64,000 nt of DNA from Rhodococcus sp. HNM0563 (GCF_012726195.1 NZ_JAASAF010000003.1:248001-312000), one strand, 5' to 3'. Shown: positions 17,348 to 26,334, counted from the stretch's first letter. Notes: generated from the sequence alone by a model not told the origin. Program-made: numbers and translations.

Positions 17348-20300
17348 CACGGACGTCCCTGCTTCTCCGCCGCCAGCAGCGGTGCCCACAACCGGCGGGA
17401 CAGCACCCCGAACCGGGTCGGGTCGTCGAACCAGGTGCGTTCGTCGGCGAGCGGTTCTGCTGCGGTGAGCTCACCGAACCCGACACCGCTGCCGTACAGG
17501 TACTGCACGTGCCGGTCCTTCCCGTCGCCGAACTTTCCTCCGAATTCGTTTCCGGCGGATTCGAGTGCCATGTCGATGGAGCCACCGCGCGCGCGTTGCT
17601 CCGCATACGCGGCGGCTGCCCCCGTTGTCAGCGGCAGCACCGCGCCCAGGCCGCGGTCGCGGAGATCGACGAGTTGCAGGAGCAGGTCGTGGGCGTTGCC
17701 GGGCGCGATCATCGTCGAACGCCATGCAGGCATGCGCCCGCGGCCGCGACCGGTGGTCACGGCCTGCCACCCTTCGTCACGACCGGAAGCAGCGACAGCC
17801 AAGAGCTGGATCCAGGCCGTGATCCGATGTTTGGCAGACAACTTCGAGAAGATGCTGCGGCCGATCACGTTGCCATGGACGCCGCCGATCGTGCCGGTGA
17901 GCCGTCGGCCGTTGCCGAGATCGACCATCACGTCGATGGTCGTGGGTCTTCCGCTGTGTACCGGTGCGCACGCGGAGACGAGGCTTTCCACCGCATGGGT
18001 GACGTCGTCGAGCGCCCTCTCGCCCAGCGCGTACGGCGGGAGCGTCCCTCGGCGCCACTCCGCGGCCCGGAAGTCGGCTGCAGAGACACCGCCGAGGCGG
18101 GATTCGAGCATCCGGTCGCCGAGGTTCCAGCGGGCCAGCGGATCGAGGTCGACGTCGAGCGCGTCGGTCGTGCCTTCGTCCGGTTCGGGGATCCGGATAC
18201 CGAGGCGTTGCCGCAGGAACCCCTGGGCAGGATGCGCGAGATACGAGACGAGGTCGCCGAGGTCGATATCGGCCCGCTGTTCGGGCGGGGCGAGGAAGAC
18301 CTGCGCGAGCGCGGGGGCCGCATCCCCCGTGCTCGGGCTCTGTGCCGCCCGGGCACCGGCGAGCGCCGTCTCGTCGAAACTGAACGGCGCATCGGGCAGG
18401 AAGTTCCGGGCGTCGAACGGCTGCAGCGGGTGACGGCGGACCACCTGCGTCGCGTCGCCGATCATCGTGGCAACGACATCGCGCACCTCGGTGAGTGGAA
18501 TCGCGGGTGGCCGTGCCGCACCGGTGACCGGATCCGCGCCGGTGTAGAACAGCAGCACCTTCTCTTCCGCCGACATGATCGCGTCGAGCAACAACTGCCG
18601 GTCCTCGCTTCGAGGATCACGTTCGCCGATGCGGGGATTCTGGGTGAGCACATTGTCGCCGTCGATGTGGGCGGTGCGGGGGAAGACGTCGTCGTCGAGG
18701 CCCAGCAACACCACCACCCGATGCGGCACCGAACGCATCGGCACCATGGTGCACACCGTGAGCTCGCCGGTGCGGAAGTTCGCGCGAGTGGGACGGCCCG
18801 CCAACCGACCGGCGAGCATAGCGCGCACATCGGCCAGTCGCAGCTCGGCGGCCCCGCTGTGTTCGACAGCGGCGCCGATTTCGCGATGTGCTTGCGCGCG
18901 TTGCCATGCGTCGGCGACCGGAACATCGACAAGTAGGTCGAGTGCGTGCGTGAGCGCGTCCGCCCACCGCGCTGCGTCCTGGGGTCGGCGCAGAACCCAC
19001 AACGCTTTGTCGAGCCGGTCGATGTATTCGGCGAACCGTCCCGCGAGATCGATGTCGTTGCTCTCGACGTCATCGAGTGGCATTGCAAGCGCCAGCCATT
19101 CGCTGTCGGATCCGTCGGCGGCGACTCCGAGAAGTACTCGGTCCAGCGCCGTGCCGAAGGTGTTCTGCGGGAAGTCGGCGAGTCCGAACGCGCTGCGTTG
19201 CCTCTTGCCCAGCCCCCAGCGGGCGCCCGACTCGGCAGTCCATTCCTGCAACCGCTCCAGATCGTCGTCGTCGAACGAGAACATGCGCCGCACCGGTGCC
19301 GACGCAGCGAGGTCGAGCGCATCGCCCGCGGTGACGCGTGCATCTGCGAGATCGAGCAGTGCCGAAACGACGGACAGCACGGGGTTGGTACGACGCAACC
19401 CGCGGTCGGCCAGCCGGACTCTCAGATCGTGTCCGGGATGCCCGCCGATGTCCTGACCGAACGACGCAGCGACGAGCGGAGCGTAGGTCTCGACGTCCGG
19501 GCACATGACGATGACCTCGCGAGGTTCGAGGGTCGGATCGTTCTCGAACAGGTGCAGGAGGCATTCGCGAAGCACCTCGACCTGGCGGGTCGGGCCGTGA
19601 CACGCGTGTATCTGCATAGTGCCGTCGGCCTCGGCGCAGGCCACCTGCGGAGCGCGGTCGGCCCGGATGTCCGCCTGGATCCTGCCGAGCAGCGTGGCGG
19701 GGGGCGCAGGTACCTCGTGTTGTTGCTCGACTGCACCGAGCTCGGACAACCCGCACTGAAGTTCGCGGACGTCACGGGCAAGCGCCGCCAGAAGGGGATG
19801 GCCGACGAGGTCTACCCTGCCATCGTCCGCGCGCCGCGAAACCTGCTCGCGGCCGGAGAGGTTCGCCCACATCCGAGGACTCGCGTGCGGCAGCCACAGG
19901 TGCACGTCTCGCCGGGCACCCAGGGCCGCCAGTACTTCGAGTTGCACCCGGTCTAGACGGGTGGGCCCGAACAGCGACACCCGATCCGGCAGGTCGACGA
20001 TTCCGGGCTCGGCGCGCAGCCGTTCGCACACCTCGTCGAGCCGCTGCGCGGGACTGTCGACACCGATGCGGTCGCGCAGGCGGCGCCACAGTTCGGCCTG
20101 CCAGCGCAGGTGTTCGTCGAGCATGGCCCCGGTGCCGTCGGTGTCGTGTCCTGCAGCCCAATCGGTGAGCATTCGTGGCCGGTGCTGCCCGTAGCTGCGC
20201 AGCAGGTCGCGGAAGTGTTCGGCGGTGGCGTAGCGACGGCCGGCCCGGTGATCGTCGGTGCGGTGGCCGAGGTGTCGGGTGAGCGCTGCGCACCACGGTC

Positions 20301-20628
20301 GGCCGAGGTTCTCGTCGATGACGTCGAGCAACGCCCACAACACGCGGGACGGATGCCAAGGGTCGTCGTCTGCGGTGGTGTCCGCGGCAGCGGAGAGTAC
20401 CTCGTCGACGAGACGGGACGGAGATGGGAAGTCGATGTTCGCAGCGACCCCATCGCCGGCGACGGCCCCGAGCACCGTCGACAACCGCTGGGTGAGCCAC
20501 CGCTCGACACCTCGAGCCGGTACGGCGACGATCTCGCGGGCGAACGGATCGGCAGGCGGGACGGACAGAAGTTCGGCGAGTGCATCGGCCAGGGTGTCGG
20601 TGCGCTCGGCACGATGCAGTCTGAGCAC
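17347..20628 (-). CDS. recC: Exodeoxyribonuclease V subunit gamma, RecC
   Basis: Inactivated helicase-like subunit that splits the DNA strands and recognises Chi-type sequences, 1093 residues. Typical segments include RGVERWLTQRLSTVLG near the N-terminus, VIMCPDVETYAPLV, a DDDVFPRT region and a C-terminal nuclease-like fold without an obvious full catalytic set. The GTG at 20628 is the start (VLRLHRAERTDTLADAL); no strong ribosome site is visible. It is the first gene of the operon, and the upstream 125 bases before the S4-domain gene carry a short tandem repeat. Divergence of RecC is normal; family assignment is firm from context. Confidence 0.94.
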   Translation of the reverse strand: MLRLHRAERTDTLADALAELLSVPPADPFAREIVAVPARGVERWLTQRLSTVLGAVAGDGVAANIDFPSPSRLVDEVLSAAADTTADDDPWHPSRVLWALLDVIDENLGRPWCAALTRHLGHRTDDHRAGRRYATAEHFRDLLRSYGQHRPRMLTDWAAGHDTDGTGAMLDEHLRWQAELWRRLRDRIGVDSPAQRLDEVCERLRAEPGIVDLPDRVSLFGPTRLDRVQLEVLAALGARRDVHLWLPHASPRMWANLSGREQVSRRADDGRVDLVGHPLLAALARDVRELQCGLSELGAVEQQHEVPAPPATLLGRIQADIRADRAPQVACAEADGTMQIHACHGPTRQVEVLRECLLHLFENDPTLEPREVIVMCPDVETYAPLVAASFGQDIGGHPGHDLRVRLADRGLRRTNPVLSVVSALLDLADARVTAGDALDLAASAPVRRMFSFDDDDLERLQEWTAESGARWGLGKRQRSAFGLADFPQNTFGTALDRVLLGVAADGSDSEWLALAMPLDDVESNDIDLAGRFAEYIDRLDKALWVLRRPQDAARWADALTHALDLLVDVPVADAWQRAQAHREIGAAVEHSGAAELRLADVRAMLAGRLAGRPTRANFRTGELTVCTMVPMRSVPHRVVVLLGLDDDVFPRTAHIDGDNVLTQNPRIGERDPRSEDRQLLLDAIMSAEEKVLLFYTGADPVTGAARPPAIPLTEVRDVVATMIGDATQVVRRHPLQPFDARNFLPDAPFSFDETALAGARAAQSPSTGDAAPALAQVFLAPPEQRADIDLGDLVSYLAHPAQGFLRQRLGIRIPEPDEGTTDALDVDLDPLARWNLGDRMLESRLGGVSAADFRAAEWRRGTLPPYALGERALDDVTHAVESLVSACAPVHSGRPTTIDVMVDLGNGRRLTGTIGGVHGNVIGRSIFSKLSAKHRITAWIQLLAVAASGRDEGWQAVTTGRGRGRMPAWRSTMIAPGNAHDLLLQLVDLRDRGLGAVLPLTTGAAAAYAEQRARGGSIDMALESAGNEFGGKFGDGKDRHVQYLYGSGVGFGELTAAEPLADERTWFDDPTRFGVLSRRLWAPLLAAEKQGRP

Positions 20629-20718
20629 GCGTGGGTCCCCCTCGTGGGTCGTTCGATCCGTCGGCTACGGCTTACCACACCGAGCCGACAATCGCCGACC
20701 TGCGCATGTCCGAACGTT

Positions 20719-20769
20719 CTTCAGAGCTGCGTTGCCTTCAGAACTGCGTTGTCTTCAGAACTCCCTTGC
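20719..20769. repeat. 17-bp imperfect tandem repeat, three copies, upstream of recC
   Basis: Units 20719-20735, 20736-20752 and 20753-20769 share CTTCAGARCTGCGTTG, with the third more diverged. The third unit contains the stop codon of the S4-domain gene, so repeat change could alter that protein's C-terminal end. The array also lies about 90 bases upstream of the recC start. Confidence 0.8.
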
Positions 20770-21030
20770 ATTCCTGGAGGCCAAGGGCTTCGCACCGAAC
20801 ACCGCGACGACACCGCTGCCCGACACCGCCACGACATCTCCGGTCTGCAGCCGCTTCCGTGGATTCCGCACAGGAAGATGGTTGACGCACACGGCGCCTT
20901 CCATGAGAAGCGCCGCCGCCTCACCTCCGGATGTGGCCAAGCCACTTTCCTGGAGGAAACCGAACAGCGAGTCGGGCACAAGTGCCTGCATGTATTCGAT
21001 GGTCGCCGGGTAATGCATCAACACGGTCAC
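20755..21030 (-). CDS. Small S4-domain RNA-binding protein (YbcJ-like)
   Basis: Protein of up to 91 residues built on one S4 fold: LFGFLQESGLATSGGEAAALLMEGAVCVNHLPVRNPRKRLQTGDVVAV. Such small S4 proteins bind structured RNA and may act on ribosomal RNA or stalled ribosomes; the target is unknown here. The start is uncertain: GTG at 21030, ATG at 21018 or ATG at 20991 are all in frame. The last residues and the stop lie in the 17-bp tandem repeat, so the tail may not be conserved. It precedes recC on the same strand. Confidence 0.75.
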   Translation of the reverse strand: MTVLMHYPATIEYMQALVPDSLFGFLQESGLATSGGEAAALLMEGAVCVNHLPVRNPRKRLQTGDVVAVSGSGVVAVFGAKPLASRNAREF

Positions 21031-21069
21031 CGCCCGGTGATGATCAGGTGAACTCGCAACGAACTGGGC

Positions 21070-21579
21070 TCATCGGGGCAGGAGCGGATCGAGACGGGTG
21101 TTCTGGAACGAGCGGATCAGCCATTGTCCATCCGTCTTCAGCGCGACGCTCGAATTACGCGACAACGCCTCGTCGGTGCACTCCGTGTCGCCGTTCCAGA
21201 GAACGCACCCGGTGCGGATGATGATCGCCACGTCCGGTCGGGGGAAGGCAATGTTCTCCGAGACTTCCTTCAGTTCGGTGCCGCCGACATAGGTGTCGAA
21301 GAAGTACTGCATACCCGACGCGATCTCGTCGTGCCCGTGCAGCAGATCGCCGCTGAAGGTCACCACGTCGGCGTCGTGTGTGTGGATCGCAGCGTATGCG
21401 GCACCGTCACCGTTCTTCCACGCGTCGTGCTGGCGCACCCGCAGGTCTTCGATCGCCTGGAGGTCGGAGGCGAGTTCCTGCGCCGCAGACGGCGGCGCCG
21501 CGCCTGCGGTCGCAACACCGACGAGGAGCACGGATGTTCCGATAAGGCACGTAGACAACATATTTCGCAGTTTCGACAT
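21070..21579 (-). CDS. Secreted SnoaL/SgcJ-like (NTF2-fold) protein
   Basis: Exported protein of 169 residues. A signal peptide (MSKLRNMLSTCLIGTSVLLVGVATAGAAPP) precedes a cone-shaped NTF2-like domain of the SgcJ/EcaC (DUF4440) type: IEDLRVRQHDAWKNGDGAAYAAIH, VVTFSGDLLHGHDEI and WLIRSFQNTR. Such domains bind small molecules and are rarely enzymatically defined. The ATG at 21579 is chosen because AAGGAG lies 6 bases upstream and a signal peptide begins there; the upstream extension is not credible. Two cysteines (GCVLW, ECTDE) could pair outside the cell. Confidence 0.8.
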   Translation of the reverse strand: MSKLRNMLSTCLIGTSVLLVGVATAGAAPPSAAQELASDLQAIEDLRVRQHDAWKNGDGAAYAAIHTHDADVVTFSGDLLHGHDEIASGMQYFFDTYVGGTELKEVSENIAFPRPDVAIIIRTGCVLWNGDTECTDEALSRNSSVALKTDGQWLIRSFQNTRLDPLLPR

Positions 21580-21680
21580 GGCGAGCTCCTTCGGCTGCCG
21601 GAGATTCTCGATGTCGATTGTGCGCGGCGACAGCTCGGGAGACATCCGGGACAATACCCATTTCCGCCCCTGGGATCACG

Positions 21681-21887
21681 TCATTCGGGACCACCTCCAC
21701 CGGAGAGGTCGAACAACGGGAGCTGATCGCGCAGTGCCGACGCCGTGAATTCCGCGTGGTACCGCTCTCCGAGTTCGCGCGCCACATGAGCGGGGCATCC
21801 GAGCTCGGCGCCGATCTGCTCCCAGGTGTGCCCGGCTTCGCGTTGCTCCCAAGCGAAGCCGCCATCGTCATCCCACGGTGCCGACAT
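21681..21887 (-). CDS. Small hypothetical protein with HTH-like segment
   Basis: Possible 68-residue protein beginning MSAPWDDDGG. The segment HTWEQIGAELGCPAHVARELGERY has the spacing of a helix-turn-helix. The frame is open with acceptable codon use, but no strong ribosome-binding site is seen. I do not recognise the family and keep it at moderate confidence. Confidence 0.5.
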   Translation of the reverse strand: MSAPWDDDGGFAWEQREAGHTWEQIGAELGCPAHVARELGERYHAEFTASALRDQLPLFDLSGGGGPE

Positions 21888-21999
21888 GGCCCGCATACTG
21901 CTCGCACTACGCCACACCCGCAACGACCGGTAACGGCGTGTCGCAGATCACAATGCCGTATGGTCTCGCAGCCGGGCAGGCGACGAGACCCGACGTGGT

Positions 22000-22019
22000 G
22001 GGGTCGCCCGAGCGACCCC
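22000..22019 (-). terminator. Hairpin after the DUF2505 gene
   Basis: Perfect 8-bp stem GGGGTCGC/GCGACCCC with the 4-base loop CCGA, beginning 9 bases beyond the stop of the minus-strand DUF2505 gene. There is no T-run, as is common in high-GC actinobacteria. Confidence 0.5.
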
Positions 22020-22027
22020 CCTCGGCG

Positions 22028-22531
22028 TCAGTGCGCGGCGAGCCAGTCGTTCAGCTCCTTCTCATCGCCCTTGACGATGCTCTCGACCATCTGGACGACG
22101 AGACCTTCGACCTGACCGCCGACGACCGGAATCTTGACTCCGACTTCACCGGTGACCACGACGACCGATCCGCCCGACGCCGAGGGGCGCAGTTCGGAGC
22201 GCCCCGAGATGGTGACGGGAAGGCTGGAGGACCCTCCGGCCATCGCACCCTGCGCGCCACCACCGTCCAGCGCACCCCATTCGTCCGTCCGGGTCATTTC
22301 CAGGGGGCCGCGAAGAACCCCGCGAACGACTGCAGGCAGCCCTGCAGGATCCATCCGGCCGGTGATCTCGACACGAATCGTTCCGGGTCCGGCCGGGGCG
22401 GTCACGGCGATCGAGCTACCTTCGGCGTCTGCTCCGCCGCGGCTCTTCCAAAAGTCCTCGCTGGTCAGCGCGGCGTGCATCGCGTCGACGCCGTGCTCGA
22501 ATTCGGTGGTGAAGGTGAATGCTTTCGACAT
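22028..22531 (-). CDS. DUF2505 family protein (SRPBCC-like)
   Basis: Cytoplasmic protein of 167 residues matching the actinobacterial DUF2505 pattern: MSKAFTFTTEFEHGVDAMHAALTSEDFW at the N-terminus, a central sheet region IRVEITGRMDPAGLPAVVRGVLRGPLEMTRTDEW, and a C-terminal helix VVQMVESIVKGDEKELNDWLAAH. The fold resembles ligand-binding START-like proteins, but no substrate is known. It appears monocistronic, with a hairpin just after the stop. Confidence 0.83.
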   Translation of the reverse strand: MSKAFTFTTEFEHGVDAMHAALTSEDFWKSRGGADAEGSSIAVTAPAGPGTIRVEITGRMDPAGLPAVVRGVLRGPLEMTRTDEWGALDGGGAQGAMAGGSSSLPVTISGRSELRPSASGGSVVVVTGEVGVKIPVVGGQVEGLVVQMVESIVKGDEKELNDWLAAH

Positions 22532-22628
22532 GGCGGGAACAATAACCCGCCGACATCACAGGTCCGCTACGGGATCACCGCTTCGATCACCGGCCCGCGC
22601 GCTGCCTGCTCACCGTACTCGAAAGAGA

Positions 22629-22835
22629 TCACAACAGCGCGGCGAGGACAGGCGCACCGACACCCATTGCAGCAGCCGCTGCAGCGCCGAGCAGCGGAGA
22701 ATCTGCAGCGAAGGCCACCGCAAGACCACCGAGCACGACCATGATCACCAGGAGAACCACTCCCGCCGCCCTGCCCTCGGTCAGAGCCTGCTCTCGACTC
22801 GCGGTATCGATCCGTACGGGTGTTGCCGTGACCAT
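22629..22835 (-). CDS. Small membrane protein, unknown
   Basis: Predicted 68-residue membrane protein with one or two hydrophobic helices (VVLLVIMVVLGGLAVAFA and an alanine-rich C-terminal stretch) after a short cytoplasmic N-terminus. GTG/ATG starts are close together. No family recognised; the coding call rests on the clean hydrophobic pattern and open frame. Confidence 0.5.
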   Translation of the reverse strand: MVTATPVRIDTASREQALTEGRAAGVVLLVIMVVLGGLAVAFAADSPLLGAAAAAAMGVGAPVLAALL

Positions 22836-22925
22836 CGCTTCGTCCCCATTTCCGACTCATACGACCTAGGGTTCGAGGAGGCGTGTACCCCGGCGCAGCG
22901 CTGTTCAAACACGAATGGCCGGGTT

Positions 22926-23201
22926 CTACCCGGTCGGCCGGACCGATTCCTCGCCCGGAACAGTGAGCGCGAGTACCGCGAGTTCGTCTAGGGAAACCGC
23001 GAGGACCTGCGCCAATGCGGCAACGGTCGCAAAAGCGGGGGTCGCCATCCGGCCCGCTTCGATCTTGCGGAGAGTTTCGGGCGAGATTCCCGCCTCACCG
23101 GCGACTTCGGCGAGGGTGCGCGCGCCACGCGCGGCGCGCAGACGGCCACCGAGGCGTCGTCCGGCGGCGAGCTGCTCCGGGGTGAGCGGGAGACGAACCA
23201 T
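22926..23201 (-). CDS. XRE-family helix-turn-helix regulator
   Basis: Small DNA-binding protein of 91 residues. The helix-turn-helix spans RTLAEVAGEAGISPETLRKIEAG, preceded by a helix LTPEQLAAGRRLGGRLRAARG and followed by ATPAFATVAALAQVLAVSLDELAVLAL, the standard XRE layout. The ATG at 23201 (MVRLPLTPEQL) is preferred to the longer frame. It diverges from a methionine aminopeptidase gene with a palindrome in between, suggesting local or autoregulation. Confidence 0.83.
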   Translation of the reverse strand: MVRLPLTPEQLAAGRRLGGRLRAARGARTLAEVAGEAGISPETLRKIEAGRMATPAFATVAALAQVLAVSLDELAVLALTVPGEESVRPTG

Positions 23202-23222
23202 ACGCACGACTCTACACCGACT

Positions 23223-23236
23223 GGTATTAAAATACC
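23223..23236. promoter_or_regulatory. Palindrome between XRE regulator and map
   Basis: GGTATT and AATACC arms flank the two central bases AA. The AT-rich site lies between the divergent starts at 23201 and 23273 and is a plausible operator for the XRE protein. Confidence 0.45.
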
Positions 23237-23272
23237 GATAAAGTTTGGTGTCACCCACACGAAGGACTACGG

Positions 23273-24043
23273 ATGCTCGAACTCAAAACCCCGGGAGAAG
23301 TTGCCGCAATGCGCGTTACCGGCGCATTCATCGCCGACCTGCTCACCGACCTCTCGAACCGGGCCGAGCCCGGCGTGAACCTCCTCGATCTCGAGGATCG
23401 AGCCCGCGAGCTCATCGCGAAGCGTGACGCGGTGTCCTGCTACTGGGACTACTCACCCTCGTTCGGGCGAGGCCCGTTCCGGAACGTCATCTGCCTCTCT
23501 GTCAACGACGCCGTGCTGCATGGACTCCCCCACGACTACACGTTGCGCGATGGCGATCTCCTCAGTATGGACATCGCGGTCTCCATAGACGGCTGGGTCG
23601 CCGATTCGGCGCGCAGCATCGTCGTCGGAACTCCGCGGGGCGAAGACCTCCGGTTGATCGACGCAACACGGCAGGCGCTCGACGCAGGCATTGCCGCCGC
23701 ACGGCCCGGCAACAGACTGGGCGACATCTCCGCTGCCATCGGCGCGGTCGCGGCCGAATACGGCTATCCGGTCAACACCGAGTTCGGTGGGCACGGCCTC
23801 GGACGCACCATGCATGAGGATCCACACGTATCCAACACGGGCAGAGCAGGACGGGGCCTGATTCTCCGGCCGGGTCTGACCCTCGCGCTCGAACCGTGGT
23901 TCGCAGCGGGAACCGACAAGATCGTGTACGACCCGGACGGCTGGACCATCAGGTCGGCGGACGGATCACGCACCGCGCACAGCGAGCACACCATCGCGAT
24001 CACCGAGGACGCCGCGCAGATCCTGACGATCCCCGCCGCGTGA
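23273..24043 (+). CDS. map: Type I methionine aminopeptidase
   Basis: Metalloenzyme that removes the initiator methionine from nascent proteins, 256 residues. Metal ligands fit the family: Asp in SMDIAVSIDG, Asp in VADSAR, His in GGHGLGRTMHEDPHV, Glu in ALEPWF and Glu in SEHTIAIT; the substrate-site His lies in VLHGLP. There is no N-terminal zinc-finger or long SH3-binding extension. Actinobacteria commonly have more than one map gene, and the housekeeping copy usually lies near secY/adk, so this may be an accessory copy. Its regulation by the adjacent XRE protein is inference. Confidence 0.9.
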   Translation: MLELKTPGEVAAMRVTGAFIADLLTDLSNRAEPGVNLLDLEDRARELIAKRDAVSCYWDYSPSFGRGPFRNVICLSVNDAVLHGLPHDYTLRDGDLLSMDIAVSIDGWVADSARSIVVGTPRGEDLRLIDATRQALDAGIAAARPGNRLGDISAAIGAVAAEYGYPVNTEFGGHGLGRTMHEDPHVSNTGRAGRGLILRPGLTLALEPWFAAGTDKIVYDPDGWTIRSADGSRTAHSEHTIAITEDAAQILTIPAA

Positions 24044-24046
24044 CGG

Positions 24047-25072
24047 TTATGCCGTCACCTTCCGGACGAATGTGATCGTGCGGTCGAGGGCGTCGCGGGC
24101 GTCCTGAAGCGAGAGGTCGAATTGGTACTCGTGTCCCAGTTCAGGGGTGTGGTCGTCGGGGTAGAACAACTCGTCGACCGTGACGCCGAGGTCGGACAAC
24201 TTGGCGGCCAGGGGTTTCGACTGCCTGTCGGTGAGCGGATCGGCGTTGCCGCCGTTGATGAATGCCGGCGGGAAGTCCTCCGTGACGACGAACAGACTGG
24301 ACATCTGCCGCGCTGCTTCGGACTCCGCGAAGTCACGGTCGCCGGTATACGCCCACAACGCCTGCTGGACTCCCCACCCGATCAGTCCACCCGCACCGTC
24401 CATCGCAGGGACGTCGTAGATGCCGCAATTGAGCACCACACCACGTAGTGCACTCGCAGGCAGCGCCGGTTCCAGCGCGAGCTCCTGGGCATAGGTGGGC
24501 GTCGTGATCGCTGCGGCGAGTTGTGCCGAGAGCTGAGCGCCCGCGGAGTCACCGGCGAGCACGATCCGGTCCGGGTCGATATGAAGGTCCTCGGCGTGGG
24601 CAAGCAGGTATGCATGGGCGTCGTTGAACTGGTGGATCGCGGTCGGGTAGCGGTGTTCCGGCGCGAGCGAGTATCCGACGGACACCACCGTGAATCCGGC
24701 GTCGGCCAGCCGCTGGTAGTACCCGGCGTAGTTCTTGCGATTCCCGGAGATCCACGCGCCGCCGTGGGTCCAGACGATCGTGGGAAGCGCTTCCGTCGTC
24801 CCCGTCGGCGTATAGACGTCGAGGTACGCGTCGGGGTCGGCGCTCCGGTACGCGACGTCGGCGACGAGATCGGTTTTCGGCGCACCCTCCGCGAGATTCG
24901 TCGTCAGCCTGTCGGCATCTCGATGGAACACAGCCCGGACGACGAGAGCACCGGGAGTCGGACTCAGCACGAACGCGGCCACCGCGATCACCAGTACCAA
25001 CGCGAGCACGAGCACGATCCACCTCAGCATGTGCCGTCGCGGACGTCGAACCGCCGTTCGCTCGGCTGTCAT
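24047..25072 (-). CDS. Membrane-anchored alpha/beta hydrolase, HSL-type esterase
   Basis: Carboxylesterase of about 341 residues. An N-terminal hydrophobic anchor (MLRWIVLVLALVLVIAVAAF) follows a basic stretch. The oxyanion HGG sits in WTHGGAW (about 103-105), the nucleophile Ser176 in GDSAG, Asp278 in NADPLT, and His314 in LGHEYQF complete the triad. It should act outside or at the membrane on short-chain esters. The ATG at 25072 is chosen rather than the GTG at 25120. It is convergent with map, 3 bases apart. Confidence 0.88.
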   Translation of the reverse strand: MTAERTAVRRPRRHMLRWIVLVLALVLVIAVAAFVLSPTPGALVVRAVFHRDADRLTTNLAEGAPKTDLVADVAYRSADPDAYLDVYTPTGTTEALPTIVWTHGGAWISGNRKNYAGYYQRLADAGFTVVSVGYSLAPEHRYPTAIHQFNDAHAYLLAHAEDLHIDPDRIVLAGDSAGAQLSAQLAAAITTPTYAQELALEPALPASALRGVVLNCGIYDVPAMDGAGGLIGWGVQQALWAYTGDRDFAESEAARQMSSLFVVTEDFPPAFINGGNADPLTDRQSKPLAAKLSDLGVTVDELFYPDDHTPELGHEYQFDLSLQDARDALDRTITFVRKVTA

Positions 25073-25168
25073 CGCAGTCTCCCTGTCGTGAGTCCGACCT
25101 TGTGGGGGTTCGTAACCCACGCCACTCGATCATGGCAGGCGATACGTCCGAATGCCGGTAGATGACAT

Positions 25169-25708
25169 TCAGGACACGAAACCCCGACCTCGCTCCTGAA
25201 GCACTTCCGCGAGGATCCGCAGCGCTTTCGGACCCACACCGTGGAGCGCTGCGAGCTCGGCCTTCGAACTGGCTGCGACATCGTCGAGCGTCACCACCCC
25301 AGCGCCGAGCAGGGCGCGTGTCGCGGGCTTCCCGATGGATGTGGGCAGGTCGCTGTGGGACGGCAATGTTCCCGTGTCGGCTTCGACCGGTGCGGCGGCC
25401 AGCCGTTTCGGGGCCCGGAAAATCCACGCCTGACGCACCAACCCGTTGAGGTCCTGCCCGTTGATCTCTGCGAGCGGCATCCGAAATCCGATCACAGAGC
25501 CCCGCTGCACGAGCCGCTCACCCGACGGATGGCGTTCCAGCGCATCGACAATCATCTCCTCGGGGAGCCGGAACTGGACGACACCGCCGTCGGCGATCGA
25601 AACGAAACCCTTGCCCCGCACCGAAAAGGTGATCGTTGCAGACCGTGTCTCTTCCTCCACCTCTGGGAGGTAGAGCGCTGCTTTTCGCACCTGTCGCGCT
25701 GTGGTCAT
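25169..25708 (-). CDS. MmcQ/YjbR-like protein fused to a helix-hairpin-helix domain
   Basis: Protein of 179 residues with two parts. Residues 1-110 resemble the MmcQ/YjbR DNA-binding-like fold (VRKAALYLPEVEEE, VRGKGFVSIADGGVVQFRLP, WIFRAPKRLA). After a linker, residues 120-179 form a helix-hairpin-helix/RpoA-CTD-like unit (IGKPATRALLGAGVVTLDDVAASSKAELAALHGVGPKALRILAEVL). This suggests nucleic acid binding, but no biochemical role is established. It lies 9 bases downstream of the TetR gene on the same strand, so both may be co-transcribed. Confidence 0.8.
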   Translation of the reverse strand: MTTARQVRKAALYLPEVEEETRSATITFSVRGKGFVSIADGGVVQFRLPEEMIVDALERHPSGERLVQRGSVIGFRMPLAEINGQDLNGLVRQAWIFRAPKRLAAAPVEADTGTLPSHSDLPTSIGKPATRALLGAGVVTLDDVAASSKAELAALHGVGPKALRILAEVLQERGRGFVS

Positions 25709-25717
25709 GGTCCGATG

Positions 25718-26317
25718 CTAGGACGATCGGTGACAGAGCGCTCCGATCCAGAGCGCGATGGCCCGCTGCACCGAATTCCGATGTTCGGCGAACCGGGCGT
25801 CGGCAGCAAGCGCCCGCGACCCGTACGTGAGATCGAATACCATTCCTTCGAGCAGAGTGATCAGGTCACGCGCCGCGCCGTCCGGATCCCCGGCTCCCAG
25901 TGAATCCATCAGAGCAGTTGCGGCGGGACGTGAGAAGAGGCACGCCGCCAGCGCTGCACGCAATTCGTCGTTTCCGGATGCGTCGACCGCCAACGAGTAC
26001 CTGGCGAGAACATCTCGGCGCCGGTCCACGATGAGTGTGTCGAGTTGGTCGGTGATCAGCGCACTGGCCTCGTCGACCGACCGGGGCGGCGCTTCGGGCA
26101 ACGCGGCACGGAAGGATTCGCTCGAACGCCGTGCCAGGTGGGCGATCGCGGCGGCGACCAAGGACTGGCGGGTTCGGTAGTAGTACGAAGTGGACCCGGG
26201 CGCGAGTTCGAGCCGGGTGTCGACACCCCGGTGTGTGAGCGCGTGATTTCCGCCCTCTGCGACGAGATCCAGGGCAGCGTCACAGATGAGGTCGCGGCGC
26301 GAAGAGCGGTGAGGCAT
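25718..26317 (-). CDS. TetR-family transcriptional regulator
   Basis: Regulator of 199 residues with an N-terminal helix-turn-helix (HALTHRGVDTRLELAPGSTSYYYRTRQSLV) and a C-terminal ligand-binding helical domain. It diverges from the ZapE-like ATPase gene, with a short palindrome in the 41-base gap, and is followed by the YjbR-HhH gene. It probably represses its own promoter and perhaps the divergent gene. The ligand is unknown. Confidence 0.88.
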   Translation of the reverse strand: MPHRSSRRDLICDAALDLVAEGGNHALTHRGVDTRLELAPGSTSYYYRTRQSLVAAAIAHLARRSSESFRAALPEAPPRSVDEASALITDQLDTLIVDRRRDVLARYSLAVDASGNDELRAALAACLFSRPAATALMDSLGAGDPDGAARDLITLLEGMVFDLTYGSRALAADARFAEHRNSVQRAIALWIGALCHRSS

Positions 26318-26334
26318 GTCTCCATCCTCCCAGG

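Noticed and set aside
14033-17389. recB start 14 codons further upstream
   Set aside because: The ATG at 17347 overlaps the recC stop exactly, while the longer start would lie inside recC without support.
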